Part shown: piece by piece, positions 1 through 10,667 of the stretch
Layout of the letters: each line of letters opens with the position of its first letter
How positions within the stretch are numbered: the first letter of the stretch is position 1
NCBI GenBank assembly: GCA_009767595.1
Contig: VSDK01012888.1
Span: forward strand, 247,357 to 311,356
Length of the DNA stretch: 64,000 nt
Source of the DNA: Symbiodinium kawagutii
Lineage: Eukaryota > Sar > Dinophyceae > Suessiales > Symbiodiniaceae
Direction of reading: 5' to 3'
The notes under the pieces: generated by a model
What the model saw: the letters and a program-made list of their open reading frames with translations, nothing else
Database searches by the model: none
Told to the model about the DNA's origin: nothing
Position numbers and translations under genes: made by a program

Positions 1-96
1 GACAATGATGATGGTGGCTGGCAGCGGCGGATGGTGATACTCTGCCACCACTCGTTCTAAGCCCATCTGAAACATGATTCCCTTTCCAGCCCAAAT
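1..96 (-). CDS. Internal exon of unknown gene, cut by left window edge
   Basis: On the minus strand an AG acceptor at 98-97 is followed by 32 open codons from 96 to the window edge. They encode a protein-like stretch containing GIMFQMGLERVVAEYHH. The gene therefore continues to the left of the window. The upstream side is a complete copy of the 'GGTTGGGAGGGAG' repeat family, so that repeat may be the intron. I do not recognise the protein. Phase at the acceptor is 0, and the partner exon proposed at 206-244 does not match this phase, so the join is unresolved. Confidence 0.45.
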   Translation of the reverse strand, partial: MWAGKGIMFQMGLERVVAEYHHPPLPATIIIV

Positions 97-205
97 CTGT
101 CCGAATTTCAACTACCATGTGGTCAGAACCCTCGTGGAAGCTCCTTTGCTCTCCCTTTGAAGGGCCAAAGGGATACCCCTGGCTCCTTAGCTCCCTCACA
201 ACCAC
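97..205 (-). repeat. Introner-like element, GTGGTTG family, copy 1
   Basis: Read on the minus strand it starts GTGGTTGTGAGGGAGCTAAG, carries a GGGTATCCCTTTGGCCC core and ends with a GACCACATGGTAGTTG stretch before an AG. The same layout occurs at 24903-24990, 34132-34240 and 44098-44187. It lies between two minus-strand exon candidates. Confidence 0.6.
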
Positions 206-244
206 CAACCAAATGAGTCAACCCTCGGCAACGATTCCAAGAGC
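206..244 (-). CDS. Possible short exon upstream of the introner-like element
   Basis: An AAG acceptor at 247-245 is followed by 13 codons (RLLESLPRVDSFGW-like) ending at a GT that begins the repeat element at 205. It is supported only by frame and splice signals. The end phase is 2, which does not fit the phase-0 exon at 1-96, so one of the two boundaries must be wrong. Confidence 0.25.
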
Positions 245-249
245 CTTCT

Positions 250-960
250 CTTTTGGACGTTGAACAATGAGGGTGAGAGGAGCCGTCTCCTGCTGACCGT
301 CAACTCGTTGTTCCACCCAGTTGGGGACTGTTTCACTATGAAGCAGCGCCATGCCTGGAAACTGGTTGGTTTAAAATGTTTAAATGGATTTTGGATGATT
401 TACCTTGGAATTAGTGATGAACTCATGACCCATCATTCACAAGTCTGGAAAAGAATCATCCACGCGCACACACACAGAAAATGCCTGAAGCATAGATGGT
501 ATGAAATGAATGACAGCAGTGTTTGTTTCTAAAGCGCGTGTTGGGGTTTGAGCTTGTGGCAAGCGTAAATGTTGTTGAGGTGATGGTCATGTCATGGACT
601 TCGTAAGATTTGGATAGATTAGGCATGCCGGTTCAAGCGTGCAGGTGTTGTTTAAACAATTAAGATCGATTAAACGAGTCTGAACAACATCTCGGATGGG
701 CCTGTCCGGGGTTTAACTCCGTCAAACGTGACGCAATTTTGGAGGAAAACCTTTGAAAGCTGGGCTCCAGTGTGTAGCAGAGTAGTGCACCAACGAAATC
801 ACTTCCAATCTATGATCTCAGTTACACCTGGCCATCCCAGAAGCTGTAATCTCTTTTGGTCTCCTTTATATATGCACATAAATTTAGATATATCATATTT
901 AGAAATATATTTACGGTACATATTGATTCATGTCGTATATAAGGGTGTTTTACGCCTCGG
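250..960. other. No supported gene
   Basis: Small open frames exist on both strands but none has splice signals plus coding-like composition. The last 130 bases are AT-rich. Confidence 0.4.
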
Positions 961-968
961 ATAACGAG

Positions 969-1124
969 GGACACGGGAAGTCCCATGACTCCCGTCGCGT
1001 ATTGCGGGTACAGCTCGCTCCCTCCCTGCCGTGGCTCCCCCCCCCAAGCCCTTTGGACACGGGAAGTCCCATGACTCCCGTCGCGTATTGCGGGTACAGC
1101 TCGCTCCCTCCCTGCCGTGGCTCC
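969..1124. repeat. 70-bp tandem duplication (86-bp period)
   Basis: Bases 969-1038 (GGACACGGGAAGTCCCATGA ... CCGTGGCTCC) recur almost exactly at 1055-1124. The second copy ends exactly at the predicted exon/intron border of the minus-strand exon at 1124-1195. Confidence 0.85.
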
Positions 1125-1195
1125 TGCCGCAAGGCCTTTGCGAGGTCGACGCTGGAGCCCTGGGTCCCTTGCACTTCCAAGATGCGATCGAACTC
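1124..1195 (-). CDS. Short internal exon, unknown protein
   Basis: The minus strand shows CTTCAG|GAG at 1197-1193, then 24 codons in phase 0 (EFDRILEVQGTQGSSVDLAK...), then a GA donor (CGGCAG|GAGCC). Codons favour G or C in third position, like other exons in this window. The protein is not recognised. The intron side begins with the 70-bp duplicated sequence, so the donor may have been duplicated with it. Confidence 0.45.
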
Positions 1196-1204
1196 CTGAA
1201 GCTG

Positions 1205-1500
1205 AGACCAACTTGGCTGATGGTGGATGAACTTAGTACTTAGTGATATGATTCGTGATGATTAACTTAGTCGATCTTAGTAGATAGTGATATGCAATGA
1301 TGGATGAACTTAGTATACTAAGTTAGTAGCAGTGAGTAGTTAGTATGATTAACTTAGTAGTTGGTCATATGCTATCATGGTGGATTCACTTAGTAGTGAC
1401 TCAGTAGTGGACGAACCTGGCTTAACTTGGACTAACTCAGTCAATCCACCTGATTAACTTAGTAGTCAGTGATATGCTATTGTGGTGGATTGACTAAGTC
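1205..1500. repeat. Degenerate tandem repeat rich in ACTTAGTAG
   Basis: Several diverged units share ACTTAGTAGTNAGTGATATGC and TGGTGGAT. The period is roughly 70-90 bases. Confidence 0.7.
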
Positions 1501-1509
1501 AGCACTTAC

Positions 1510-2700
1510 CCACCATTGATTTCAAAGAACTTCACCAATATCACATCACCATTGGCCCCTGTATGTAACATCATGCGGGTTAACTACCAAAAAGAGAAGC
1601 AGGACTGCAAAAATGGAGAATGGTTGACTTGCAAAGATGAACTTTGGGGAATCCCTTTTGGCTGATGGCTTTTCACCACCCCGTCCCGTCATGAAAAGAA
1701 TATGCGCAAGTCCACGGACAAACGATTGGTTGACATGTTTCATCCAACTGGCTGGTGGTTTAACCAACATATGATACGTATGGTTCATACGAGCGGGAAA
1801 ATTAAAAATGTCAACCAAACCCCCAAGCAGCCTCTCAACTTGAAAGGAGCTTAGGACTGATGGTTCCACGGTTGGTTCACTGGTTGGATGTTGCTGCAGT
1901 TGCTGGTTTCAGCATGTTTCAACCCGCAAATCATTCGCAGCCATGGGGTTTATCCCCGAATGATTGCTAATGGACACCAAACTGGCTACGCTGTCTTCAG
2001 CATGTTTCAGCCCCTTCTGAACATATTGCAGGAGATAACAAATGCTAAAAACCATCATGTTCCAGTTGAACACCGATGTCTAAAATTGCTTTTATGCACC
2101 GGTTTTTGTGTGGTGTTTTTGATGTTTCGTTTTGTCCATGGCTTGAAGCTAGCAAGTATGTAAACATGATTAAACATGGAGCTTTTTTCAACCAAGAAAA
2201 TGAAAAATCCTGCCATTCGGAGAAAGGTTGCACTAGGGTCTTGTGATGTCTTGTGATTGAACATGGGCTAGCACTGTGAGAGGGGAAAGGATTGAAGCAT
2301 CCCAGTTCTATCCAGCAGGTGAGGGATGTTGCCATACAAATGGCAGGGAATAAACAGCAAGTAGTCCCAATCAAACAGGGCAAATGATAGAACCTGAAGC
2401 GGCTTTTGAAACAATACAATCCGCTAATGTGTGCCCCAAACAGCCTGCCATTTTCATGAAGTCAGAAATTTGCACATGATCTGCCGTGTTTGTGTCTTTG
2501 TGGGTTGAGTGGGTTGCATCTTTTTTTACTGCGGAAACTCCAAGCTCTTTCCACTATTAAACTGCTTGATGTATGCTCATGCTTACCCGGCAAAGTATCG
2601 GCTATGACTGCAACCTATGGATTAAGGTGATGCGTCTAACAAAGTATCAACCTGTTAATAGGCACGAGCACGCGTATTCTTGTCTTGTTGCTATTACAAT
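1510..2700. other. No clear gene; weak ORFs both strands
   Basis: Open frames of 60-120 codons exist on both strands (for example minus 1546-1869 and 2045-2419, plus 1888-2163). They lack coding-like codon use and splice context. I would not annotate them. Confidence 0.35.
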
Positions 2701-2715
2701 GGTCCAGATTTACCA

Positions 2716-2806
2716 CTACCATCCGCCCAACGCCGAGTCCTTTACAACTTTGCTCTCTCGCGCGGAAGCGTTGTAGATTGCCATCAAGCCACCTTCATTC
2801 AGCTTC
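2716..2806 (-). CDS. 3'-terminal exon, unknown protein
   Basis: The minus strand has CTGCAG at 2812-2807, then one base and 29 codons (KLNEGGLMAIYNASARESKV...) ending at TAG (2718-2716). The stretch is GC3-rich and strongly protein-like. It would be the last exon of a minus-strand gene whose upstream exons lie to the right. The plus strand is also open here, but with poorer codon use. No family was recognised. Confidence 0.55.
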
Positions 2807-2889
2807 CTGCAGGCCAGTCAAGAACAAGCAGGGTGAGCGGCATTTCGCCACGACCAACAGCAGGGATGTGTGTACGTATCGTCTATATT

Positions 2890-3045
2890 TAAAAACATAT
2901 CAAAGATTTTATTCATATCTGAATATAAGAAACAATTTAAATACTTTTACAATATGTAAATAAACATATTTACAATAATGTATATATATATATCTTAAAA
3001 TATATAGATATAATATATATTATATATATTAATATTTCATGATAT
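2890..3045. repeat. AT-rich, TATA-type low-complexity tract
   Basis: Runs of TATATATATATA and AAATATATAGATATAATATA. No coding signal. Confidence 0.8.
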
Positions 3046-3119
3046 TCCCAACCTTGGCTACTTGCAAAGCTGCATAAGGTAATCCCTCAGCCATGGTGAA
3101 AGTCCCTAAAATTGCAGAA

Positions 3120-3205
3120 TCATTCGGCATCGACCTGCAGGTGGTTCTTGATGAATTTGGAAATCTTGCGTTTTAACACCGGCCGCCACGAAACCTTCGA
3201 GCAGC
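3120..3205 (-). CDS. Possible terminal exon (LKRKISKFIKNHLQ)
   Basis: A minus-strand frame of about 26 codons with good codon use (RKISKFIKNHLQVDAE) ends at TGA (3122-3120). A plus-strand frame across the same bases (start 3093, KIAESFGIDLQVVLDEF, stop 3174) is an alternative. A second minus-strand stop lies only 300 bases downstream, so at least one of the two terminal calls is probably not terminal. Confidence 0.3.
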
Positions 3206-3250
3206 ATCGACCTTCGAGCGAAAAATTACAACTGCTGAGGCGCACATGAG

Positions 3251-3350
3251 CGTTTCCCCCAAGTTATGGTTGGTTTATGTACTGCAAATGGTCAACAGAG
3301 TGGATGATTTAGGGGATTTGAGGGGTACCCCTGTGGCTTGCGAAACCACC
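3251..3350. repeat. TIR family 1 copy (CGTTTC...GAAACCACC)
   Basis: Carries the family's internal ATGGTTGGTTTATG and TGGATGATT words and ends GGGGTACCCC...GCGAAACCACC. The left end is eroded. Confidence 0.6.
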
Positions 3351-3369
3351 ATTTCTTACCAGCACCACA

Positions 3370-3535
3370 CACCAGGCCGGCTACCAGTCCTCACGATGGT
3401 GCATTCTGGGTCTGAACCGTCGATGTGGATCCCATGGGGTCCGGCATCCAATTTCACTTCCTGGGCACAGCTGGGCTTCCACTGCTTGGAACTCCAGCTT
3501 CAGCTGGAGAAAACTGGGAGGAAAGCAGGTTAACC
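3370..3535. other. Coding-like block, strand unresolved
   Basis: Plus reads ...AQLGFHCLELQLQLEKTGRKAG to a stop at 3533. Minus reads LKLEFQAVEAQLCPG after a CTCCAG acceptor. Both use GC3-rich codons, so this is probably an exon whose strand I cannot settle. Confidence 0.3.
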
Positions 3536-3649
3536 ATGGTTAACCTTGATATGGTTTTTCGCGGGATCCCAATTCATGAAGCCAAATCAACGTTGGGCCC
3601 ACGAGCAAGATCGAGCAAGACTGCAATTTACCAACGGATCACTGATTGA

Positions 3650-5100
3650 CCTCTGAACAAGCACTCATCGAGTAGCGCGTTTATTTCCTGTTATCCCAGC
3701 GTGTCTATCTCAAGTGTGCATGATGTCTGTGTGTATATTGTTTGGGTTTTCAACATTGTGCAGGAGAGCCAGCTCCTGTTGAACTCTTCAAGTATTTGTT
3801 GCTGAGGTACACGTGAATATTGCAAGCCGAGTGTCATGGACCTGCTCAAAAGTCAAGTGCCATGTGAAAAAAGTGCAAAGTAAGGTAGATAATTACTTCA
3901 TTACTTACGACAATTGCAAGCCTTTGCATACCTTCGCGTTCGGCAAAAGTGGCAGAAGACTGGGTCATGCATCAAATTAAAGCCGACAAACACAACAATC
4001 ACACCGCCATAAAAAATGTGCGAATGCAGAACGGTCAAAGACATATCTGGTTTCAGACCAAGCCGGAACAATGCTGCAAAACACGGCAAGTAGATGTAAA
4101 TAGAATGTCTTGAAAAATATTGTCTTCTCATTTCTTGTCTCCGGGCTTGGTCTGACAACCGCTTGGAAAAGTATCTGGCAACTATTGATCGTGGGAAATT
4201 TTGAACACAAAACGTGTATAATCATGCCCTACATTGGCTCAAACCAGTGGAAATCAAGCTCAAAACAAACGGGCAATTTGCACGGGTCCAACATTCATTG
4301 TTTATGACACAAATCGACCTAAAACATTCCAAAACCACCATCATAAAAACATCATACCAGCACGCAAATTATCCTACCCCCTCAAAAATAATACTCCAGC
4401 CCCATGGCACACCGCTTGCCCAAGACACAAACATTCTTTATCAATTGCTGATCCACATGGCACACAGGGGCAAAGAATGATGCAGCGATGTCAAAACTAC
4501 CCATGTAAGTTGCACATAGTAATATATATGATATGATATGGTACACAATCATCTTGCACTGCTGGTCCTGCAGGCTCATTTTCCATTGGCACACCAGGTA
4601 CACCTATTCACGATTTAACGATAGGTGTTCTCGGATTGGTTTCGTTTGGTATTTCGGATGGAATCTGGTCTGCAAACTGTGTGAGAGGTATGTTTGGTAC
4701 AACAAAATCCGAATGGCACACGACAGGTCAAGCATTAGATCTCCACCAAATAGCTCGCCGTTTCTTGGCGGCAGCAGGCACATTTCACAAGAACACCACA
4801 CAGAAGCACCGGCGGCAGCTGAACCAGAGGAAAGCACAGTTGAGAAGTCAAGGTTCTAACAAATCTTAAATTTAGCACAGTTAAGGTTGATCAAAAAGTG
4901 AGGTTTGAGAAAGTAAGGGGATATTTAACGAGGTCCCTAACGAGGTGCTAACAGGTCCTGACGAGGTCGAAAAATACTCCGATGTAATTTTAGATCAAAT
5001 CAAGTCACAAGTCAAGTGAAGTAGCGCGCAAAGTCAGAAGTCAAGACAAGTCAAGCTACCTGGAAATTCTACCAGCTAAAAGCGTGTGCTCCAGCAAAAC
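3650..5100. other. No supported gene
   Basis: AT-rich sequence with only weak short ORFs on both strands. Nothing has coding-like codon use. Confidence 0.35.
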
Positions 5101-5102
5101 TG

Positions 5103-5451
5103 ATGCAAACACTCTATTGGAAATCCTTTGATGTGAAAACTGGAAAGTTTCTAGGACATACCTCCCAAAAGTGCAGTGTGCCATTGCAAAAAGCTATCAA
5201 CAAAAACCAATGGAAACGAGTCGCAGAAGAAACCCAAAATGTACAAAAGATCAAGATTAGGTTTTCGCAAGGGCACACAGTTTCCGGCAAAAGATTTTTC
5301 TTTCGGCATAGGAAAACCAAAGCACCAGAAATGGCTACTGGTCGGGAGAACCATCCCATGCCATCCCCATAGCCGTGCTCCGAGCATCAAAGGTGCCGGT
5401 GTCTGTCTCCACTTCCAACTCCTAACAGCGCGCAATGCAGGGAGTTTTTGA
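5103..5451 (+). CDS. Overlapping ORFs, doubtful exon
   Basis: Two plus-strand frames (5103-5372, beginning MQTLYWKSFDVKTGKFLGH; 5176-5451, ending QLLTARNAGSF) and a minus frame (5151-5498) overlap. The 5300-5450 part is the most GC-rich and coding-like. No domain was recognised and the frame is not settled. Confidence 0.25.
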
Positions 5452-5459
5452 AGAGATGC

Positions 5460-6025
5460 GAACAGTGAATAACGATGATTCATAATGAGATTGGTCACTG
5501 ATAGTCGGTTGATAATCCTGACTATAGTTAATATATATGTATATATACATATATGTTGGTTAATAATGGCTAGTCAAATGTCTTGTACTGACTGGTAACA
5601 ATAATCAACAGTGAAGTATTCATGATGGTTCATAAGAATGTCTTTTTTGCCAGGGCTTCCAAAGGGGGTTGCCCGAAGGAACTAAACACTCACAAACGAG
5701 TCATAAAAATGTATATAGTTAATTTCATATGGCTCATGATTAGGAAAACCGTTTAAAGCAACCAACTGGTTTTTGATGGTGCATCAGAATCAAAGCGGGT
5801 GCATGACTAATGACGGCAAATCATGATGCATAATTACAGTAAATTGTATTGATGAAGACTATTGAAAGTAGAATGTTAGGTTGTATCTTTTTTTCTGCGC
5901 CGGACGCTACAATGACAAACGATGGTTAGCATGTTTGTGGATTAACACGGCCCTTAGCAACACGTGTTGGCTACTTGGCCTTATAGGGCTTGAGACTCAA
6001 CGATTGTCCTCAATAATTTGGAGAC
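5460..6025. other. No supported gene
   Basis: AT-rich, with a TATATATGTATATATACATA palindromic tract near 5525-5560. Confidence 0.4.
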
Positions 6026-6031
6026 AGCACC

Positions 6032-6280
6032 GTGAACATGTTATTGCTTAGCGTTCCCGAAATTAAATGCAAAAACTCATTGATCCCAGTAAATCCAGGG
6101 CGACTGATGGTATTTCCACCAAGTGAATTGACGCACACATTTGATCAAATTGGCAAACCTTGTGTGGCGATCAGAGATGGAAATGGATTTGCTGATGTCC
6201 TATCTATTGCATGCGATGTTGGCATCTGTAAGATTCCTAATTTGACCTCCCAAGCACTCCTTTTAAAGCTAGAAAAGTGA
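6032..6280 (+). CDS. 82-codon ORF, hypothetical
   Basis: ATG at 6032 to TGA at 6278-6280. The peptide is balanced and protein-like (LIPVNPGRLMVFPPSELTHT; IGKPCVAIRDGNGFADVL), but its codons are AT-rich, unlike the better exons here. It may be an old coding copy, an exon or chance. Confidence 0.3.
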   Translation: MNMLLLSVPEIKCKNSLIPVNPGRLMVFPPSELTHTFDQIGKPCVAIRDGNGFADVLSIACDVGICKIPNLTSQALLLKLEK

Positions 6281-6299
6281 AGGAAAAACATGGATGCAA

Positions 6300-7005
6300 G
6301 CACTTGCATCTTGACATAGCTAGCGACAAAAAACAGCTATACAAAAGTCATACACAAACATATCAATCAATCTGCACATGCATGCGAGTAAGCAAAGCAA
6401 CAACCCTACGCGAAGCCTCCATCCAATTTTGGGGTCATGGTGTGAAATGGCTGAAATGACTAAGCTCTGACTGTTCAAAATCTTTTGGCCACTGATCGGT
6501 TCTTCTCCCATCTGTTCACCCATCCCACAATGCCAACTCAGGATCCACCGCAGTTCATTGAAAGGGGACTATGACGACAAACAAAAACACTCCACGGTTA
6601 ATTGATTCCCGTCCCAACCTACGTCTTGATTCATCCTCTCAGCAACTTCATGGGTTTCTGGAAACCTGGGGGACAAACTGCCAGCATTGGCTGCCCCTCG
6701 TCCTGATCAGGTTGTAAGGCCGGAGCCGTTTTCACAAAGCCGCCATCACGGAAGGTTTCTTCATGCCCAGGGTCACGTAGCTTCCTCGGCCAACGGCATG
6801 CTGATTAGGTTGACCTTGGTGTTGGGTTGCACCCTGGAGCATCACACCCTATAGAAAAAGCCCGCCAAAAGATACCAGGCGGTTGGCTGATCGCCTTCCT
6901 CCAGGCCAAATATTCCCCATATTGGCTGTGCAATGCCTGACGTGGGAAGTTTTTATAGACTATTGCAAAAATCAATAGGTCAATAGGTGTTCAAGCACTG
7001 TTCTA
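6300..7005. other. No supported gene
   Basis: Only weak, short open frames were seen. Confidence 0.35.
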
Positions 7006-7010
7006 TCAAT

Positions 7011-7241
7011 CTACTTTCGATCAAATCCGATGTCGCGTTGCCAAACCGCTGACTCAACCATGCACAACTCCTGAATGTTTGACATGAAGATTCGCACAGC
7101 TGGTCCAAACGAGTTTGGAGTTCCCCTCATCCTTTCGCAATGGGTCTGCCAGTAATCTTCAGCAAAATGCCATGCAAAACGCAACCCGAACCGTGGATAT
7201 TGCAGGACAACCCACTCTGACCAATCGATGAGAGTCGTCAT
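7011..7241 (-). CDS. 76-codon ORF, hypothetical protein
   Basis: The minus strand has ATG at 7241 and stop at 7011. The peptide is rich in aromatic residues (WVVLQYPRFGLRFAWHFAED; VESAVWQRDIGFDRK) and looks like real protein. It may be a complete small ORF or the last exon of a longer gene. No family was recognised. The plus strand gives no comparable frame. Confidence 0.45.
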   Translation of the reverse strand: MTTLIDWSEWVVLQYPRFGLRFAWHFAEDYWQTHCERMRGTPNSFGPAVRIFMSNIQELCMVESAVWQRDIGFDRK

Positions 7242-7471
7242 GCTGCCTCTTCTATGCTTAGTTTTCCAAAACTCCCCCCCTAGATCATCCTAGATCCCGC
7301 GAACTCATCTCTGCCACGTCTCACTTCCCCCACCACCTCATTTTCTGGTGGTTGAGCGCAGCAGCAAAACATGGCGAGCCAACTACCGGCGGTTTTTGCC
7401 CAACAAAAGGTCACCAACAACGGGGTCCTTTCCCAAACGTACGGATGTGTCCGTTTCCAATGGCCGGCTGC

Positions 7472-7645
7472 CTGACTATGACGAATAATATGGAGCAAGT
7501 GCGGCTGCAGGTTTTCATCTTCGAAGCCGAGCCCAACGGCAGGAAAGCGCTGTGCCAAATCCATGCCCTCAATCCAGAAACGAAGAGGACAGAATTCAAC
7601 GAAACAGTTGGACCTTGTAAAAACACAAACTCCGACCTAGTGTAG
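7472..7645 (+). CDS. Exon or short ORF, unknown protein
   Basis: The plus frame is open from 7352 to a stop at 7645. The coding-like part starts near 7490 (MEQVRLQVFIFEAEPNGRKA, then LCQIHALNPETKRTEFNE) with strong third-position G/C bias. A CTGCAG at 7504-7509 could be an acceptor. The minus strand is open too (7280-7564) but with poorer codon use. Confidence 0.45.
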   Translation: MTMTNNMEQVRLQVFIFEAEPNGRKALCQIHALNPETKRTEFNETVGPCKNTNSDLV

Positions 7646-7699
7646 CACCGGAGCACTACTATTATTCTATTTACTAGAACACATGCACAAAAATATACA

Positions 7700-9500
7700 T
7701 ATTTTTCATTACTTTTTATATATATTTAGATATGTGCACAAGATTTATTATTGGGGTGCTGAAAACATGTTTGCCTCACCCTCCCACACAAACTGATATA
7801 TCAACGGCATGTGCCCTCATGACCCCCTTGGGTCGACTGACTGGCCAGTCAGTTAGACCCCAATTGGCGTGGCCAATCACAAAAAGTACGCTCTGCGTTG
7901 TCATGATGTACCCTCACAAGAACTTGGACGTGGCACTCAAATGCATCAAACATCAAGAATACGCCAAGCAAATCTACAATAACTAATTCTACTGTAGCAA
8001 AGAATCCAACACAACAAATTTTGCCAGCACAAACAACATTGGATTATGCCCATCTTTGGCTACGGGCACAAGAGCAACCTGTATTGTTTTCTATCGTTGC
8101 ATGGTTGATTTTGCGCGAAAAAATGTGGATGTAACCGTGAAAAACACCCAGTCACATATATGATATGTGTATATATAATGCAGCGTATGCCACCATCAGG
8201 ACTTGAGCATCATCTTAACCGGCACTGTTGTGGTTGGTATCAAGACCAGTGGATGCATCATACCGAGTTCATGTAAATCAACCACCCCAAATACTGAGAC
8301 AAATTATCTAAATGCTTCAAACCACCAACTAATACTTCAAATTCAACCACTAGTGTTGCTTCCAATTCCCTCTCCCCAACCACTATAGTTCCCCATCAAA
8401 AAAAAACATGTCAATACAAGCACCTACAAGGTGGGGAGTTGTAAGTTGGTTAAGATTTGCCATTTCACTATATCTGCCACAACTGGTGGTAGTTACCCTA
8501 GTTGTAGGGTGGTTACGCTAGTTATAGGGTGGTAGTTACTCTAGTTCTAATCCAACTTAGCTAACCCTTGGGTGCCCCGGTCCCAAGGGTACCATGAACT
8601 TCTCACCGGGCCTGGGGAAGGGCTGGCATCACTCACTGACCGCCGCGCAGGGGTGACCTTGGACAGAGCCGCATCCAGTACCATGGGCATAGCCCCAATG
8701 GTTGATACACATATTTAGTACTAGTAATACTTAACTTACTTATAAGTCATAAATAAATACTAGTACTAGTACTGAAATATTACTTACCATTGAATAAATA
8801 CTACTAAGTCATTAGTAGCCCCAGTGGTACTGGACTAATGGTCATACTTGGTACTAGTCGTTGATACTAATCTTGAATTATTACGAGTAAATTGGTCATT
8901 AGCACCATTAGAGTAATACTCGTCGTTGATACTGATGTCAGTGGTAAATTAGTTGCTAAAGAGGGTTTATAACAGTTTTAATTGAGACTATTTATATATT
9001 CATTGATTCATATTAGTGGTTACGGTCAAGGGTAGTAGTGAAGAATTATCATTCATAGAGCAAATCATTCACATTCACCAAAGGCTGATACCTGTTTGAA
9101 ATAATTATGCAAGAGCACTGTTATTGAAAACAACCACAGGTTACCCTAACAGAATATCAGTCCTCCAACCTGCTTTGGCAGGGTTGTGGTTGCAATTCAC
9201 AACTCTATTAACCACGTGTGTGAATGCCAAGTCATTAACCATATCCATATGTTGTAAGATCAATGCTACGTAGATCAAGGTTGATGGTCATCATTGACTT
9301 GCTGATTTGTTCAACATAGGGGTACTCCCCAAATCATCCAGTTCATTCTCTGCACAGAGAAGTGGTCAATAGCTAGTTGGAGGTGATCATCCACATGGGA
9401 AGGCCTGGAAACTCCATTGATCCTGGGTGGCACGATTTCAGGTGTCTTGGCTGAACGGGCTGCACAGTTTGCTCGATGAGCTGATGTCAACTTGTTATAA
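7700..9500. other. Gene-poor stretch with degenerate repeats
   Basis: It includes repeated TAGTTACCCTAGTTGTAGGGTGG units at about 8488-8560 and TACTAGT-rich sequence at 8700-8970. Weak ORFs at 7732-7986 and 8203-8388 are not supported. Confidence 0.45.
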
Positions 9501-9512
9501 TCTGTTGATATT

Positions 9513-9613
9513 GTGGTTTCTCAAAATGATAGGGAACCACCAAAAATGAATGGTTTATTCGTACAAATTGTCAATAAAAATGATTTAGGGGTACCCCTAT
9601 TTTGAGAAACCAC
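9513..9613. repeat. TIR family 1, intact copy
   Basis: GTGGTTTCTCAAAAT at the left is exactly inverted at the right (ATTTTGAGAAACCAC). The interior carries ATGGTTTATT and GGGGTACCCC. 101 bp. Confidence 0.9.
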
Positions 9614-9690
9614 TTGCCAATGGGTGTGCCATCAGTCTGTCTTGTCTTCCCACTCTGGCTGAAGGGCACCCCTGAGCTGGCAGATTCCCT

Positions 9691-9936
9691 TCACTCGACC
9701 TCCAACTGCCAACTTGTTCCATTTTGCTTCCTAAGCATGGCCCGACCACCAGTCAGCTGCTTCATCAAAGTAGCTGTCTGCATGGCCGCTCCAAACATCC
9801 GAGGGTTGAGCTGCAAATGCCACCAGACAGCAACTGTGACCCACCCAATTTGATCCAATTCGAAAGTTTCACGCGCAAATTTGTGGAGTTCCTTCCAGTT
9901 TCTGTGCCGTTTCCAAGCTCTACTGGGGCTTATCAT
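9691..9936 (-). CDS. 3'-terminal exon, hypothetical protein
   Basis: The minus frame ends at TGA (9691) and is open up to 9936. It encodes RAWKRHRNWKELHKFARETF, then a WVTVAVWWHLQLNPRMFGAA segment that could be a weak membrane helix. Third-position G/C is about 58%. An AG acceptor near 9928 (AAGCCCAG|TAG) could open the exon, leaving roughly 75 codons. A plus-strand frame (9602-9853) is less convincing. Confidence 0.45.
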   Translation of the reverse strand: MISPSRAWKRHRNWKELHKFARETFELDQIGWVTVAVWWHLQLNPRMFGAAMQTATLMKQLTGGRAMLRKQNGTSWQLEVE

Positions 9937-10510
9937 TGTGCCCGTGTGATGTTATGTTTGATCTGCGCTCAGCCAAGCAGAAGCTGCCATGGTCAAAAGG
10001 CAGCACTGGGGTCAAACCCACATCCTGAGTGGTTACCACAGTGGTTGAAGTGAAACCTGATAGCAACCGATTGCTTGCATGACATTTTAGCCAAACCTGG
10101 ATCCCCCGACAAATCCCTGCAATGCGACTGCAGCAGCCGGCGCTGATCAACTAGTGCCTACGTTGAGGAACAGCTGAAAAGGCAACCACCCTCCCTTGCC
10201 TATATCACTTGAGTCAAAAGGATTCAACAGGTTCTCTGGGCGCCTTGTGAGGTCCGAGATGGAAGTCTGCGCCCCTTTTAACTCTTGGATTACTTTCTTC
10301 ATAATTCGGCCACCTTTGCTGTGCACCAAAGTTCTGATAGCCAATGGTGGTCCACCAATCCTTGGGAAACTTCGCATTGAAATGGCATTGAATGCGTGAA
10401 CCAAAAGCGCCACTGAGTAACCACCACGATGAACGAACCCTTGGGCGCAAGCAATCCACTAAGCACAACAATGAGGTGACACAAACAGAAAACAACCAAT
10501 TTTGGATCAA
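9920..10510 (-). CDS. Overlapping minus-strand coding frames
   Basis: Three minus-strand frames look protein-like: 9920-10150 (GFTSTTVVTTQDVGLTPVLP), 10147-10413 (GRIMKKVIQELKGAQTSISD) and 10214-10510 (starts MIQNWLFSVCVTSLLCLVDC, a signal-peptide-like N terminus; ends with an FPKDWWTTIGYQNF region). The last two overlap in different frames, so at most one is right over 10214-10413. Probably one or two exons of the gene ending at 9691. Confidence 0.35.
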
Positions 10511-10667
10511 ATGTCCTCTCTCTCTCTCGTCGGGCGTGGCGGACCAGCCGCCGTCTCACAGAAACGCCTCCTATGATCCCATGAATTTGACATGGAACGG
10601 TCAAGGTTCTACAAATGATCTATTCTGTTCAATTGCTCGCATGTCTCACACATGTCAGAGTGGCTAA
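10500..10667 (+). CDS. Possible plus-strand exon
   Basis: The plus frame from 10392 to a stop at 10667 has a coding-like half from about 10510 (LSSGVADQPPSHRNASYDPM). A (CT)n run sits at 10516-10530. The opposite strand is also partly open. Confidence 0.25.
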   Translation, partial: FWIKCPLSLSSGVADQPPSHRNASYDPMNLTWNGQGSTNDLFCSIARMSHTCQSG

